A DNA stretch of 64,000 nucleotides, taken from NCBI RefSeq assembly GCF_914767665.1, contig NC_059501.1:8992501-9056500 (forward strand), read 5' to 3'. Origin of the DNA: Harmonia axyridis. Lineage: Eukaryota; Arthropoda; Insecta; Coleoptera; Coccinellidae. The position numbers were made by a program, and so were the translations under genes. Below are positions 44,901-55,552 of this stretch, in pieces (position 1 is the stretch's first letter; each line of letters begins with the position of its first letter). The notes beneath the pieces were generated by a model. That model saw only the letters and a program-made list of their open reading frames with translations. It had not been told where the DNA came from and made no database searches.

Positions 44901-47200
44901 ATATTGGAAAAGAAATACCCAATATTTCCGTGACAATTGAAACATCGGATTGAGTGAGACTTTCAGTTAGGTATATCAATTCACCCAATAAGACTCGGGG
45001 CTAACGTTCTAACCTTTGTTGTCGATGGATCAGAGACCGAATAATATCAAGTTATTGCTTCACTTCCACAGTTTATTTTCCCAACAGAAAACAGTGTTTT
45101 ATCAATACAGAAAACTCTTTTTTATATCCATTTTTCAAATATCAACAAATGTATGTAGCGTCACTTATCTTTCAAATTTCTCTTTAGACTTAACTCTTAT
45201 GTTTTGACACGCAGCTTTTAAAGCTTGATACTAAAGAAAAAAGTGGTATGGCACTGGTAGTCCCGTCTGTTCGTCAGGCCCAGGACTTAGGGAGTGACGT
45301 GTTATACAGGGTGTTCCTAAGTTGAACCTTGAAGGAGGTGTTAGTATCACTCATTTGCTGTCGATTGAGCCATATTTATTTATAACCTAAAATCACAGAG
45401 ATATTTGAGTGTTTTTTTTTTCAAGAATTTCTCGCGGTACTTAATTTTTCGTGAATTATTTCTACGTTGATTTAAATTTTGGATTCTTTTCATCAGAAAA
45501 GGAAATGATATGTATGAAAAAAGCAAAGCTATACAGTATTAGATTTTGAATTAAGATTAGTACTATGATATATATGCAGGAAAGAACAGTAAATTTCTAA
45601 TATCAATTCGCCAGCAACTTTCGGATTCCACACTATGTATGATAAAATTATTTTGAAAATTTTCCAAATCTCTTCTTTCTTACTCAAAAAAGGTTTCGGT
45701 AGAATGCAGGCACTAGCTTTTTTCAGCAGATTCTCATTTGAAAGAAGCAAAGAAAGGATAGTAAATATTTTTTGTTGTAATTACACTCAAAATTCGAGTA
45801 GAAAATGTATTCATAAATTATATTTGAAATGACCTCCAACATTCTTTATACAATTATGTGTCCACTTTCTTATTTCTTCAGTTCTTACTTTCCGCCTGAA
45901 ATTCACTCTCAATCTTTTCGCTGTTTCGTCTTTTCTAACGGTGTTAGATCCGGACTTCTCGCCGGCCACGAAAATAACCCAAAATAATAATCAAATTTGG
46001 TCAACGTAGACAAAATTGAATGAAAATGAAGTGGGTTGAGAAATCTTTTAAAAGTCACAAGAACTCAAATATTTCGTAAACTGTTGATTTTTGGTTATCA
46101 CCAAATATGGCTCAAACGACTGGGTTATGCTAACACGTCCTCCAAGGTTCACGTCTAATGTAGAAACACCATACTTATTTGATAAAAATTTTAAATCAAT
46201 TGCATAATTTCGTGCTGGTAACGTTATATTAAAATCACAAGAGATTCAAGAAAAATAACTAAAAATCAAATGAGGAAAGCACTGAAGTGAAATCGTGAAA
46301 TTAGAAGTTTTTGAGCGTTCGATCATGTATGCGACCTTGGAAACCACATTACTGTAAATATGTATATCGAAGGTCGAAATTGGCTATGAATCAAGAGCTC
46401 AAGACATCAAGTCAGTGCTTTCCTAATTTTATTTCCTGCTTATTGTGAAAATTTCGGAGATGTATAGAAAAATGTTTTCTTTGGGAGAAATGATTTATCA
46501 TTGAAAATCGAAATGAATAAATGCTGAAATATTAATCACTGTCATAATTTGAAATGATAGTGCCAAATTGAATAATTCTCAAATGAACAAAATTTTTCTG
46601 TTAAAGCAAATTTGAATTTTTTCATTGAAAGGAGGAAACAGTATCGAATACAAAATACTCACTCAGAGATATATAAAGATAAATGATATAATACACAAAG
46701 TTTCCAGTTGACATCTCGAACGGCAAATATATTTCATAGGGCAATATTTGTTCATTCGTATAAAAGGGTTTTGTCACCCACAGGAGCCATGAAACCGACG
46801 AAGAATAAATGAAAAATGCTGAGAGGTTTTTGCACTCCCGGCTACAATTTTCAACAATGGCTTCATGCTCTGGTAACTTCGGCAGAAAATCATCCTTATA
46901 AAATCTGTTAAGAAGATTGTTAACTTTCTGCTTTCTATACAGAAAAGGAACGACTTTTACAGTCAATATCATCATTTGTGGTAGCAGATACAGGGTGTCG
47001 AAAAGAATATCCATGTTTAGGTTTTCCTTTTGGGTTGGCACTAGAGCAGCGAGTATTGAGAACAGCCATGCAGAAAAAATGTAGAGGATGTTGCCATAGA
47101 CATCATACCAACAGTTTTTCCCTAATTTTATTGGGTCATATCCATTTAATTTCATTAATTTCAAGTTCAGGCTGAATGACTCTTGTATTGTTTGTGGCAT
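35983..47200 (-). CDS. Odorant receptor (insect 7TM_6 family), six exons
   Basis: A complete receptor is obtained from six minus-strand exons: 46663..47200, 42497..42728, 38052..38151, 37891..37995, 36532..36687 and 35983..36033. Together they give 393 codons, a normal length. Every junction is GT-AG and the phases agree (1, 2, 0, 0, 0). Landmarks in order: N-terminal ILYIFSAWLFSILAAL membrane segment; LPFEMSTGNFVYYIIYLYIS; ISGMIYHASGQIKILKDKL; HYDNIISFVKELENVF formed across the exon 2/3 junction; LCVGTIVICLTCF; FFLVLFCITIVFQIYMFCHF; NELNYESSSIGNAIYMSDWY across the exon 4/5 junction; ERAKKPLIFKAGNLLPLSI; and the terminal TTYSLLAVL. The family forms ligand-gated cation channels with the Orco co-receptor in the dendrites of olfactory neurons. 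The ligand cannot be read from sequence. Introns 1 and 2 (about 3.9 and 4.3 kb) carry mariner relics and a palindrome. The ATG at 47200 is preferred to a TTG two codons upstream. Confidence 0.92.
38925..39043. repeat. Perfect palindrome with 53-bp arms in receptor intron 2
   Basis: Left arm 38925..38977 (starting AGAATTCAACTTGCGG) and right arm 38991..39043 are exact inverse complements around a 13-nt spacer (TCGCTTGCAGCTC). No mismatch was seen. Confidence 0.95.
39540..39740. repeat. Dispersed repeat end in receptor intron 2
   Basis: ATATACAGGCTGTTCCTCC, then ACTTTTCGTTTTTGAGATAC, parallels the better-preserved copy starting at 59828 (ACAGGGTGTTCCTAAATT...TTTCGTTTTCGAGATAC). Confidence 0.55.
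41260..41450 (-). mobile_element. Mariner transposase C-terminal scrap in receptor intron 2
   Basis: The minus strand gives an EPISKEKLNISTEKLLKS trace and following sequence, aligning with the end of the 14.2-kb mariner relic. Confidence 0.55.
43080..44245 (+). mobile_element. Near full-length dead mariner in receptor intron 1
   Basis: Antisense to the receptor. The N-terminal frame (43150..43443) has a helix-turn-helix trace and then RFRSNNFDVKDAPRTRRPIV, IMDIVESDCHVN. The catalytic region follows with a LMDRIHICESLLNRN trace, VTDDEKWITYDN, an FHQDNAN-like trace and LTPSDYHMF. The two conserved aspartates are recognisable, but stops and frameshifts break the frame and one 20-bp segment near 43800 is duplicated. 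Confidence 0.8.
44600..45000. repeat. Copy of the dispersed ATATTGGGTATTTC repeat (inverted)
   Basis: ACCCAATATTTCCGTGACAA is the inverse of the phrase seen at 13.2 and 25.3 kb, and TTATGGATTCGATAGAGATG resembles its neighbour. It lies inside receptor intron 1. Confidence 0.45.
45300..46180. repeat. Dispersed ACAGGGTGTTCC repeat in receptor intron 1
   Basis: Left end ACAGGGTGTTCCTAAGTTGAACCTTGAAGGAGG; an inverted echo, CTCCAAGGTTCACGTCTAA and AACACC, lies near 46140..46170. This may be a MITE of about 870 bp with degraded ends. Confidence 0.5.
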
Positions 47201-47250
47201 AGCCAAGTCTTTCTTGATTGTAACAACTCAAAAAGAGTCAGAACTGCTTA

Positions 47251-47258
47251 TATTTATA
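47251..47258 (-). promoter_or_regulatory. TATA box of the odorant receptor gene
   Basis: TATAAATA on the minus strand, about 51-58 nt upstream of the ATG at 47200. Predicts a short 5' UTR. Confidence 0.6.
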
Positions 47259-47269
47259 GAGCCCTCATT

Positions 47270-48730
47270 TCAATAATACCGTGAAATTAATTTCCCTAGA
47301 AAAGCCATACTTAAGACTAATCAGAACTTTTTTGATGTGCAAAAGTTGGAGAAATATTTTGCTATGTAATTTGGCTCGCTACATTTGTTTTCAGTTTATG
47401 TGGATTTGGTAGGAAATTATAGGCCTCATATGGCCCAAACATCTAATAACGTTACCTCAAAATATTCTGAGATCGTTATTTGAAGAAGGATATTACTTAT
47501 TGTTTTTCTTCATAATTGGGTATCTGAATGAAAGACTGGAAAAAATTGTCATTATACATGGTGATTCAACTTTTAGTAGACAAACTTGACCAATAAAGTT
47601 TCATAAAAAAAATGAAGTTCGTATGTTCGTATTTTTTCACTAAAAATTGGCCAAAATAACAATCACAATTATAATTAAATAATTTATAATATGAATTATG
47701 TCAATATGGAACAGCCTCTAAATCTATGTACCGATTAAAATTGGATATAGGTTATAGTCCTCCGAACAAAGTAATTCGAGTAAAAAGCACGGAGTCATCA
47801 CGCATTAATTATAAAATATTTCAACCTCCCAGCAAACACGTTACATCACTTGGCAGTTTCGCGAAGTCTCAAATTGCACATTGACAGATATCTTCATTGC
47901 GATTACGCATACTTGTTCTAAACATATTTATTTTGCGACATTGCTTTGTTAACAACAATTCGAAGATGCAGTGATAATAATTTGAGGATATTAATAAATA
48001 ACCACAATGCCATCCCCATAGAAAGTGGTAAATTAGTACTTAAAAAGTTTACCATCGAGCGACTTCGCAACGAAGTCTTTTTGCGAACTACACAATGTTA
48101 ACATGAATTGGATGATATTTCAAATCCTTTTTGAGTGGGTCACTTTATGTTCCCAATGTGGCTGTTTATTCTGGTGAATGTAATAGTAATACTTTGCACA
48201 TTATTATTTTCAATTATCCATCTGTGGCACTGAAATATCCAGCCCTCAAAGAGTCCGACGAATATTTATTTATTCTCCTTCATCTGGATGTAATAAACAA
48301 AAACAAACGATTCAGAGCAATCCGAGAGGTCGTCGGTGAAACCAGAACGTGATCCTAATAGAAGCATTTTTGCAACAAAATACAGATTACGTATTCACTT
48401 GGTCCGTTTTCTGGCTGATCGAGCGATATTTCGAAAACTACAATAGCTATAGGCTTCCCGTTTTTTCAGTTTTATTTGTGCGTTGGTGTCTGCCATGTGG
48501 CTGGTGATATAGCTATATCACCAAAAAACCAATAAATTAAAATATATATAGTATTTTTTTATAAGTGGTCAAATGAAGACCGGCTCTGTTTGTTAATTTT
48601 ATTATTTTATGAGAGATAATTTCACTTTTTTGTGACGTTTGTTTTTTTATATTAGATTGAATAATTATTTATTATATGGATGTTTCATTACTTCATTTCC
48701 CATTTCCAAATTGTATGTACAAATTTCTAC
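47270..48730. other. Intergenic DNA, no gene seen
   Basis: AT-rich flank upstream of the receptor. No recognisable exon, RNA gene or transposon protein trace. Confidence 0.45.
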
Positions 48731-48733
48731 AGG

Positions 48734-49004
48734 ATTACTTTTGTGATATTCATAAAATAGTCCCTTTGGCACTATACAGTGTGTTTCCAAATTGTATGTG
48801 ACTTTGTACAAGATATTCTACACATTAAATAAATGATATTCTATATAGGAATCCTTGTCCGAATTTGAACAATACAAGGCATTTGACCTATATTAAATAT
48901 CATTTATTCAATGGGTAGAATATCTTGTACAAAGTCATACATACAATTTGGAAACACACTGTATAGTGCCAAAGGGACTTTTTTATGAATATCACAAAAG
49001 TAAT
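48734..49004. mobile_element. MITE with terminal inverted repeats over 100 bp
   Basis: The left arm starts ATTACTTTTGTGATATTCAT and the right arm ends ATGAATATCACAAAAGTAAT. The arms match for about 120 bp with few differences (including CCCTTTGGCACTATACAGTG), leaving a central spacer of about 40 bp. No coding capacity. Confidence 0.85.
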
Positions 49005-49430
49005 GTTTTGTGGGGATTACAGATTCCTGCGTTACGGTCATGGTGGCGCTGCCAACCAGGTTAACGCTTCCCCCAACAGAGGGCGCAACAATCTACTTAA
49101 GCCTCGAAGTAAGCATCTTAAACGGAGATAAGCCGAGGAATCCCAGTCAAATAGGAACTTACATCATGTAGCATTTTGTGTCTAGTATTATACCTGTGCT
49201 ATATTTTATTTTTACTGTTTTATTTTACAACCGTTTAACTAGGAGTAGGCAGATAGAGGCCTAGTTAGAAAACCATTTATTTTTCCCGCTAACTAGTAGT
49301 AGGCAGATTGAGACCAGGTTAGCGCATGTCCCGTTACAGTTATCCCGAGGTTAATCAGAAGTAGGCAGATTGAGGCTTGATTAAACCCCACCATCGACCA
49401 CGTCGTCACGTTGTCCCAAAAGTTTTATTA
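49005..49430. other. Unassigned segment with three constant-loop hairpins
   Basis: GC-richer than its flanks. Three hairpins at 49237..49266, 49288..49323 and 49349..49387 share the loop AGTAGGCAGATWGAG but have different stems: AACTAGG/CCTAGTT, GCTAAC/GTTAGC and TTAATCA/TGATTAA. A direct GGGATTAC phrase near the left edge and a position beside the MITE hint at a mobile element or LTR, but I see no matching second end. Confidence 0.6.
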
Positions 49431-50600
49431 AGTTCAAAATTTTATCTTATATGGAAGTCAGTATGTGTACTCTATGTGTAGTGAAAAAAAAATAGAATTG
49501 AGAAGTCTAATAATGATATCCTAATGAAATCATAATCGAACTTCCTATTGAAATTGATATAATGTTCTCTATGTGTGGTGAAAAAGGGAATGGAATATAG
49601 AGATATCAAAGAGACCTCGCATGAAACGACCCAATGTGGTTATTAAAAAGACATTTATTGACTCAAAAACTTCCATAAAAGTGACAACAAATGGATGTTT
49701 TTTTGGGGATATTTTTTCATGTCTCAATTTGAACAACACAACGACTTGAAATGCGTACATGATGTCGCGGACATTTCGCTGCAAATGCGAGCGGGAGGCA
49801 ATGTTTTTAATACATCGCATGCGAGCTTTTAGTTGCAAAGTTACTTCCATGGTACTTCACAGTTACCTCCCAGTGTTTGCTGGGCTAACACCCTATAGGA
49901 CCTTTATTGTAGATGTTTCATAATTCAATTCATTTGCCTGAAGTTTTATGTAAATGTTGATGATTTAAGATTTAAGAACGACTTTTTCAGATGATTTTTT
50001 TGGGTGACTCTCATAAAAAAAAATTACATCAGATAGTTTCAATTTTTTTCTGATTTTTATTTTGATAAAAAACCCATAGACTGAGATACTTGGAAATTTC
50101 ATTATTCAATTTTAATATATTTTTTCAATGTTCCCTATTTCATAAGTTTATAGATTGGTAGAAAAGTGTTCGGGCAATTCAATGTATATTTATTACATGA
50201 GTATTTATTCTAATAAACGTTTTGGGGTTCACATGATGAAAGCATAATTGAAAAACTTTTAATTACAATCCTTCAATATTATATTTTAAATAACTTAATT
50301 TCGACTGCACTGACCTCTAGTAATGGTATATAGAAACGACAATTAGACCTCTTTAGTTGCCGACTCGCTAGCTTCCAACTCGCTTTACAGTTTTCTTCTT
50401 AAATGTGTCGTAGTTCGCTGCAGCACCACTAGGTGCCCGCAATATGGAATACAGACATCGTTTCTTACCTTATGTCAATGTCATCATTTTGAAATTGGCA
50501 TTGAATAGCTAACCTAAAAACAAATATTATTGTGGTATTGCTTGTTCTATAATGAAATCACCTAAAGTGTATTTATATTGAAATATTGAGAGCCCTTTTA
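49430..50600. other. Upstream flank of PCID2, no other gene
   Basis: No recognisable exon. The PCID2 promoter probably lies in the last few hundred bases; no TATA box is obvious there. Confidence 0.45.
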
Positions 50601-50608
50601 TCGTCGAA

Positions 50609-51805
50609 ATGAATTTCTTGCCACTAAGCAATTACCTACAAATAATCGAAAGAGCTTGGAACAATCACGATGGTGACAAGATATCTATGTTTATATCAAT
50701 GCGTCACGAACATACACAGTATCCCAACTATCAGTTAGAAAATGCTCAAGCTCTTGTCCAGCGATTCTTGTCCGGCCCAATTGATGAGTTAATTGTTTTC
50801 CATTTACGATGCTGTTATCACTTCAATAGAGGATCCTTCGTAGAAGCCTATAATGCCCAAAGTTCATTGACTCAAAGCTTGACTAAGGTACTACACATGC
50901 AAAAAGAACAAAACTGGTCTCTCCCAATTATGTATACAGTTTGCTCAGATTTAAGACTGTTGGCTCAGTTAGCAGAGAAGACTCGTACAAGTATAAACGA
51001 CAAACCAGGTGAAATATTGGAGAAGGCAGCAGAGTGCTTAATGGGTTGTTTCAGAGTTTGTGCCGCAGACAACAGATCCTCCGAAGAGGATACTAAACGT
51101 ATTGGAATGCTCGCATTAGTTAATCAATTGTTCAAAGTGTATTTCAGAATAAACAAACTGCATTTATGTAAACCACTAATCAGAGCTATTCAGTCTTCAC
51201 CATTCAGTGAGAGTTTCTCCTTGAGCCAACAAATAACATACAAGTACTTTGTTGGTCGTAAAGCTATGTTTGATAGTGATTATACACTGGCAAATGAATA
51301 CCTCACATATGCTTTCGAGAATTGCCATAAGTACAGCGTGAGGAACAAAAGACTTATATTATTGTATTTAGTACCTGTTAAAATACTTCTTGGTTATACC
51401 CCTAGTAGATATTTATTAGAGAAGTATGATTTAGTACAGTTTTGGAATTTAGTTCAAGCCGTCTGTCAGGGTAATTTGAAAGAATTTGATGAGTTATTGG
51501 AAACCCATGAAGCCTTCTTCATCCAGTGTGGAATTTACTTGATCATAACTAAACTGAAGATTGTAGCCTACAGAAATCTTTTCAGAAAAGTGTACTTGAT
51601 TTTAAACACCCATCAAATACCAGTGGAAGCTCTAAAAACTGCCTTAGTTTATTTGGGACAGACCGATGTTGACCTAGATGAAACTGAGTGTATTGTTGCT
51701 AATCTTATTTTCGAAGGAAAAATTAAGGGTTACATTTCACATCAGCATAGAAAAGTTGTTGTTAGTAAACAGAATCCGTTTCCACCCTTGACAAGTTTAC
51801 ATTAA
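50609..51805 (+). CDS. PCID2: PCID2, PCI-domain subunit of the TREX-2 mRNA export complex
   Basis: A single uninterrupted frame of 398 codons, the full length of animal PCID2 (Thp1 in yeast). PCID2 pairs with the GANP/Sac3-type scaffold and DSS1 in TREX-2 at the inner face of nuclear pores and couples transcription to mRNA export. Visible landmarks: an N-terminal helical part starting LSNYLQIIERAWNNHDG; YHFNRGSFVEAYNAQSSL; CSDLRLLAQLAEKTR; GMLALVNQLFKVYFRINKL; TYKYFVGRKAMFDSDYTLAN; then the PCI winged-helix region (about 260-390) with LVPVKILLGYTPS and ECIVANLIFEGKIKGYISH. The start is the first Met, matching the family's N-terminus. No intron interrupts the gene. The 3' flank repeats the coding end. 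Confidence 0.97.
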   Translation: MNFLPLSNYLQIIERAWNNHDGDKISMFISMRHEHTQYPNYQLENAQALVQRFLSGPIDELIVFHLRCCYHFNRGSFVEAYNAQSSLTQSLTKVLHMQKEQNWSLPIMYTVCSDLRLLAQLAEKTRTSINDKPGEILEKAAECLMGCFRVCAADNRSSEEDTKRIGMLALVNQLFKVYFRINKLHLCKPLIRAIQSSPFSESFSLSQQITYKYFVGRKAMFDSDYTLANEYLTYAFENCHKYSVRNKRLILLYLVPVKILLGYTPSRYLLEKYDLVQFWNLVQAVCQGNLKEFDELLETHEAFFIQCGIYLIITKLKIVAYRNLFRKVYLILNTHQIPVEALKTALVYLGQTDVDLDETECIVANLIFEGKIKGYISHQHRKVVVSKQNPFPPLTSLH

Positions 51806-51965
51806 AAAATCTTGTGATATATCTTTGTATTTTATCTTTTTTTGTTAGTACATAGAATCCCTTTCCACCCTTGACAAGTTTACATTAAAAATCTTGTGAT
51901 ATATGTATGTCTTTTTTTTGGTCAGTTAGCACAATCCCTTTCCACCCTTGACAAGATTACATTGA
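51774..51965 (+). repeat. Three tandem copies of the PCID2 stop-codon region
   Basis: TTTCCACCCTTGACAAGTTT plus ACATTAAAAA and CTTGTGATATAT recurs at about 51779, 51862 and 51938. The first copy holds the last codons and the stop; the next two lie in the 3' flank and have diverged slightly. Confidence 0.9.
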
Positions 51966-52275
51966 AAATCTGGCTGTAAAAACAAATTACAAGTAATGTA
52001 TATGCTTTTGATTTATCCCCATTATTTTTGGGGGAAATTTTCATCAACCAAGAAATGGCTGTTTTTCTAGTAAGAAATACTGTATATAGTTCCAGAAAAT
52101 TTATTTGTTTTCTATTTTAAATTTAGTATACGAATATAGATTATTATTATAACAACAGAACACTCATTGGTGAATGTTTTACCCACTATTCTCTCGATTT
52201 TTGTTCTGAGAAAACATACTTAATAATACCTATTCCTTTATAGTGTAGTATTAGATCGTCTTTATTTATTGATTA

Positions 52276-52281
52276 AATAAA
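52276..52281 (+). terminator. Candidate PCID2 poly(A) signal
   Basis: AATAAA about 470 nt past the stop codon. An earlier, less canonical signal could be used instead. Confidence 0.35.
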
Positions 52282-52299
52282 AAGAGAAAAATATATAGT

Positions 52300-54900
52300 A
52301 CGAAATCATCTATGTATGCATGGATGTAGATGTATTTGTTGCGAACATATAGAAACTCCTGAAAATAGTCAATATTAATCATTTCAATCAAAGTTATCAT
52401 TATAATTTGAATGAAAAAGAAATTCAGCCGAATAAGTTTTCTGATCAGAACAGTATCTAATTAAAACAAAATTAATGTTCATATGTTCAAGGATTAGTTC
52501 ACGTTATTCATTGAAATAGTGTTCGATGAGTACGAAATTGGTATTCACAGCTCATTTGAAATATCACATTCGCGCCATAAATTCGAATTTGGGGACAGCG
52601 CCCTCTAGTGTCGCATGATATAAGTATGATACCGAACAAAAGCAGATCTCTGTTCCGTTTATTAGTTTCATTGAAAACGTCAAGATGGCAGTTATTCGAA
52701 AGTAGAAGTTCTTCTTCATTGATAAAATGGATGTCCCAGTAGGTATTTAACCGTCCAGCATACATTTAATTGTGTTTCTTCAGCAAATTTACATAAATAA
52801 AACAATATTTCAATTCACTAATTGGAAATGAATCATGGCATATAATAATACCATCAACTTGCATGCTCGTTGATGTTGACTTTGAGGCGTTCTCAAGTCT
52901 GAGCAGTTTATCACTGAAAGTAATTTTTTTTGTTGAAACATGGGGAATCTTCATGGATGAACTACCTTATGACAGGTCGAACAGTATGGGACTCTCACCA
53001 ACTAAACCTAATATGCTGCTTGGAATATACTAGTCATACACCCAGTTGTAGGATCTTTTATTGAAATTCAATGTTCAATGAACGTTCCTGCAATTGAAAG
53101 GAGTTAAATAGTGATAATTCGGATAGTATGTTAACTGATAAGTAACAAGTAAGTACAAGTTTTGGACGTTTGTATCTGGTGGAAGATTCATTGTAGCCGA
53201 GAGATTCTGTGACTAATCGTTTGGCATATCTGAACGTAGGTACTCCTTATATGTCATCTATCGACTAAGGACCTAATAGATACATCGCTATGACAGCCAA
53301 AATGTCTCACTTTTTAACCTCATGCATTATAAGATGCAAATCAACAATGTCTCTTTTTCATACAATCACTCTACATAAAGAATTACTAGGGTGAAACAAC
53401 AAAAATAAATTTACGATCAGATTATACCTAATGAAGTGGAAACGTTAGTGCACAGAGTATTTCCACATTGTTGTTTTATGTCGCTTGAACTCAAGTGTTG
53501 TTCGTGCTTTCATTCGGAAAAAAAAACGGCGGATAGAGAAGAGCATGAAACAACAAAGACATATTAATCCCCTGTTAGCCGTTAACACAAACAGCATTTC
53601 ATCCCTTCTCGAGTCATTTCGGATGATGTTGATTGAATTAGCCACTTTTGGGTCATTTTCAGCGTGCGCTTGCCACTGGACGAATTAAAAGATTGCACTC
53701 GCTCTGTACTCGAATGGAGTATTTTCTGTCATTTCAGACTGGCAGGCTTAATTTTGCAATCGAATGGATTTCGCGTTTTGAGAGCGGAATGTTTGTGTTT
53801 AGGAGACGCAGAGGTGTGCTTACCATGAGTTGGGGGTTTTCGGCTGCACGAGACTTCATTGAAAGGTTTATGTATTCTGGTTATTGGGGACGTTCTGCAG
53901 ACTCAACAGTTGTGGAACAGTTGTCTATATTCTATGAATTTTTAGCTGAACGTATTCTATCTGTTTCCGCTACGGAGAGTATGTTGCGGAGCGGTCGCAA
54001 TCTTTGGTATACGAATTTATTTTATGCTATTTTTTGTTCAAGGTCTATAGATTTAGACAGGTTGCCTTATAAATTTCCACCAATCAGCGTGAACCATTCG
54101 TGACGTCACTCGGTGTACATATTGAAATAAATAACATTTGATTGCAATGAATAGTAGGTTTTACGGATTTTCTTATTAGTTTAATAGCGTACATCGTTTG
54201 TAGCCTATCCTAAATAGTCTTTAACATTTTCAATCATAAAATAGCCACGACAAAATGTCTGTTAATGATGGCCAATGGCGATTCAGACATCATATAGACC
54301 ATGATAGACACTGGATGACACGTTACCCCACTCTTCAACCTACGAGACAACCTGTGTAATCTACAGACCTTGCTTTTTGGTAACCTGTTGAGTAACTGTC
54401 ATTAGTGACAGTTAAGACAGTGATTTTGAGACGAAATTTAAATTTCAAATGTAGAAATAATGTAAACTGAAACATATACGTTTATCAACATTCTGAAATG
54501 TTACTCTGAATAAATTTCCCATATTATATTGAAGAATAAAAAGTAATAATACCGAAAGTAAACTTGGACATGAAAATCGATACTACAACAGAAAATTGTA
54601 TCTCATCATAAGGCAACCTTCAAGAAGGATCCAGAGAGCCTATTGCTGTCAAGAAAAGGAGCAACTCGTCCAGCAGAGACTACTCACGTTACCAAACTGA
54701 TACCAATCAGTAGCGGAGTTACTTACGCTACCGATCTTTCTGCTGAACGCGCCAAATGTAGTGACACATGACATATTGACTGCCACAATGACATAATAAG
54801 AGAAATCAGATAGTGTTAACTGATATAACAATTTCACCAAATGAACCCTTGAATAAGAACAATGAGGAAAACCGTGTCAGCCTATATTTGGCTTGATACG
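52300..54900. other. Intergenic DNA, no gene recognised
   Basis: A 151-codon plus-strand open frame at 53648..54103 and neighbouring frames at 53485..53688 lie in a slightly GC-richer block. I recognise no domain, and the frames may be parts of an unknown element. Confidence 0.4.
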
Positions 54901-55552
54901 AATTTCAATTCAATTTTAATTTTCGATCTCTCGTGTTTTCTCGCGGCATTCTTATCCTTGTCGCAAGCATCTTTATGAGGGAGTTTGAGTGATTTTTCTT
55001 GTTGAAGATCTTCACACTTAGTTCCTAGACGACCGTTCGTCTAGGAATGCTATTTGCAGGTCTTCATGTATATGTACGTTGCTGACAAACCATATGCATT
55101 TAAGGTTCGCCTCAGGATTGCATTTTGCTCTATTTGAATTCTCTGCAGATGGAACATTGCAGCGTATCCCCAAGTAGATACGCCATATGTAAGTCATGAC
55201 CGGCCGAATGGTGGACTTGTAAAATAAGAAGTTTTTTGAAGAGAGACATTTTGCTGCATTTGTAAAGCGGTGGCTGCAACGACGCCGATATCGTCTTTGC
55301 CGTCAAGTATCAATCCCAGACATTTGGCTCCGTTTTTCCATTCGATCCTCCTACCTTTCCTCTTTCGCTGGAAGTGAACTGCCTCGTTCTTTTTAGGTTT
55401 AACTTCTATTCTCCATCGATTGAAGTCTTAGGGTGTCTTCTTGCAAGTACTACGTTACCATTTTGGGACACCACAAACTGGGAAGAACCTCGGTATCGTC
55501 AGCATAAAGAGCAATGGAGATGTTCTACTTTTGGTATGTCGGATACATATAA
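54900..55552 (-). mobile_element. Jockey-type LINE reverse transcriptase fragment
   Basis: The minus strand begins at 55552 with an SDIPK trace and ISIALYADDTEVLPS, the reverse transcriptase YADD box. It continues with a KNEAVHFQRKRKG-like trace, KCLGLILDGKDD, TYGVSTWGYAAMFHLQR and a C-terminal LPHKDACDKDKNAA trace. Stops and shifts break the frame. Its upstream side is cut by a mariner-type end. Confidence 0.75.

Noticed and set aside
53648..54103. 151-codon plus-strand open frame
   Set aside because: No recognisable domain, no splice or promoter context, and overlapping frames nearby are similarly open. Not enough to call a gene.
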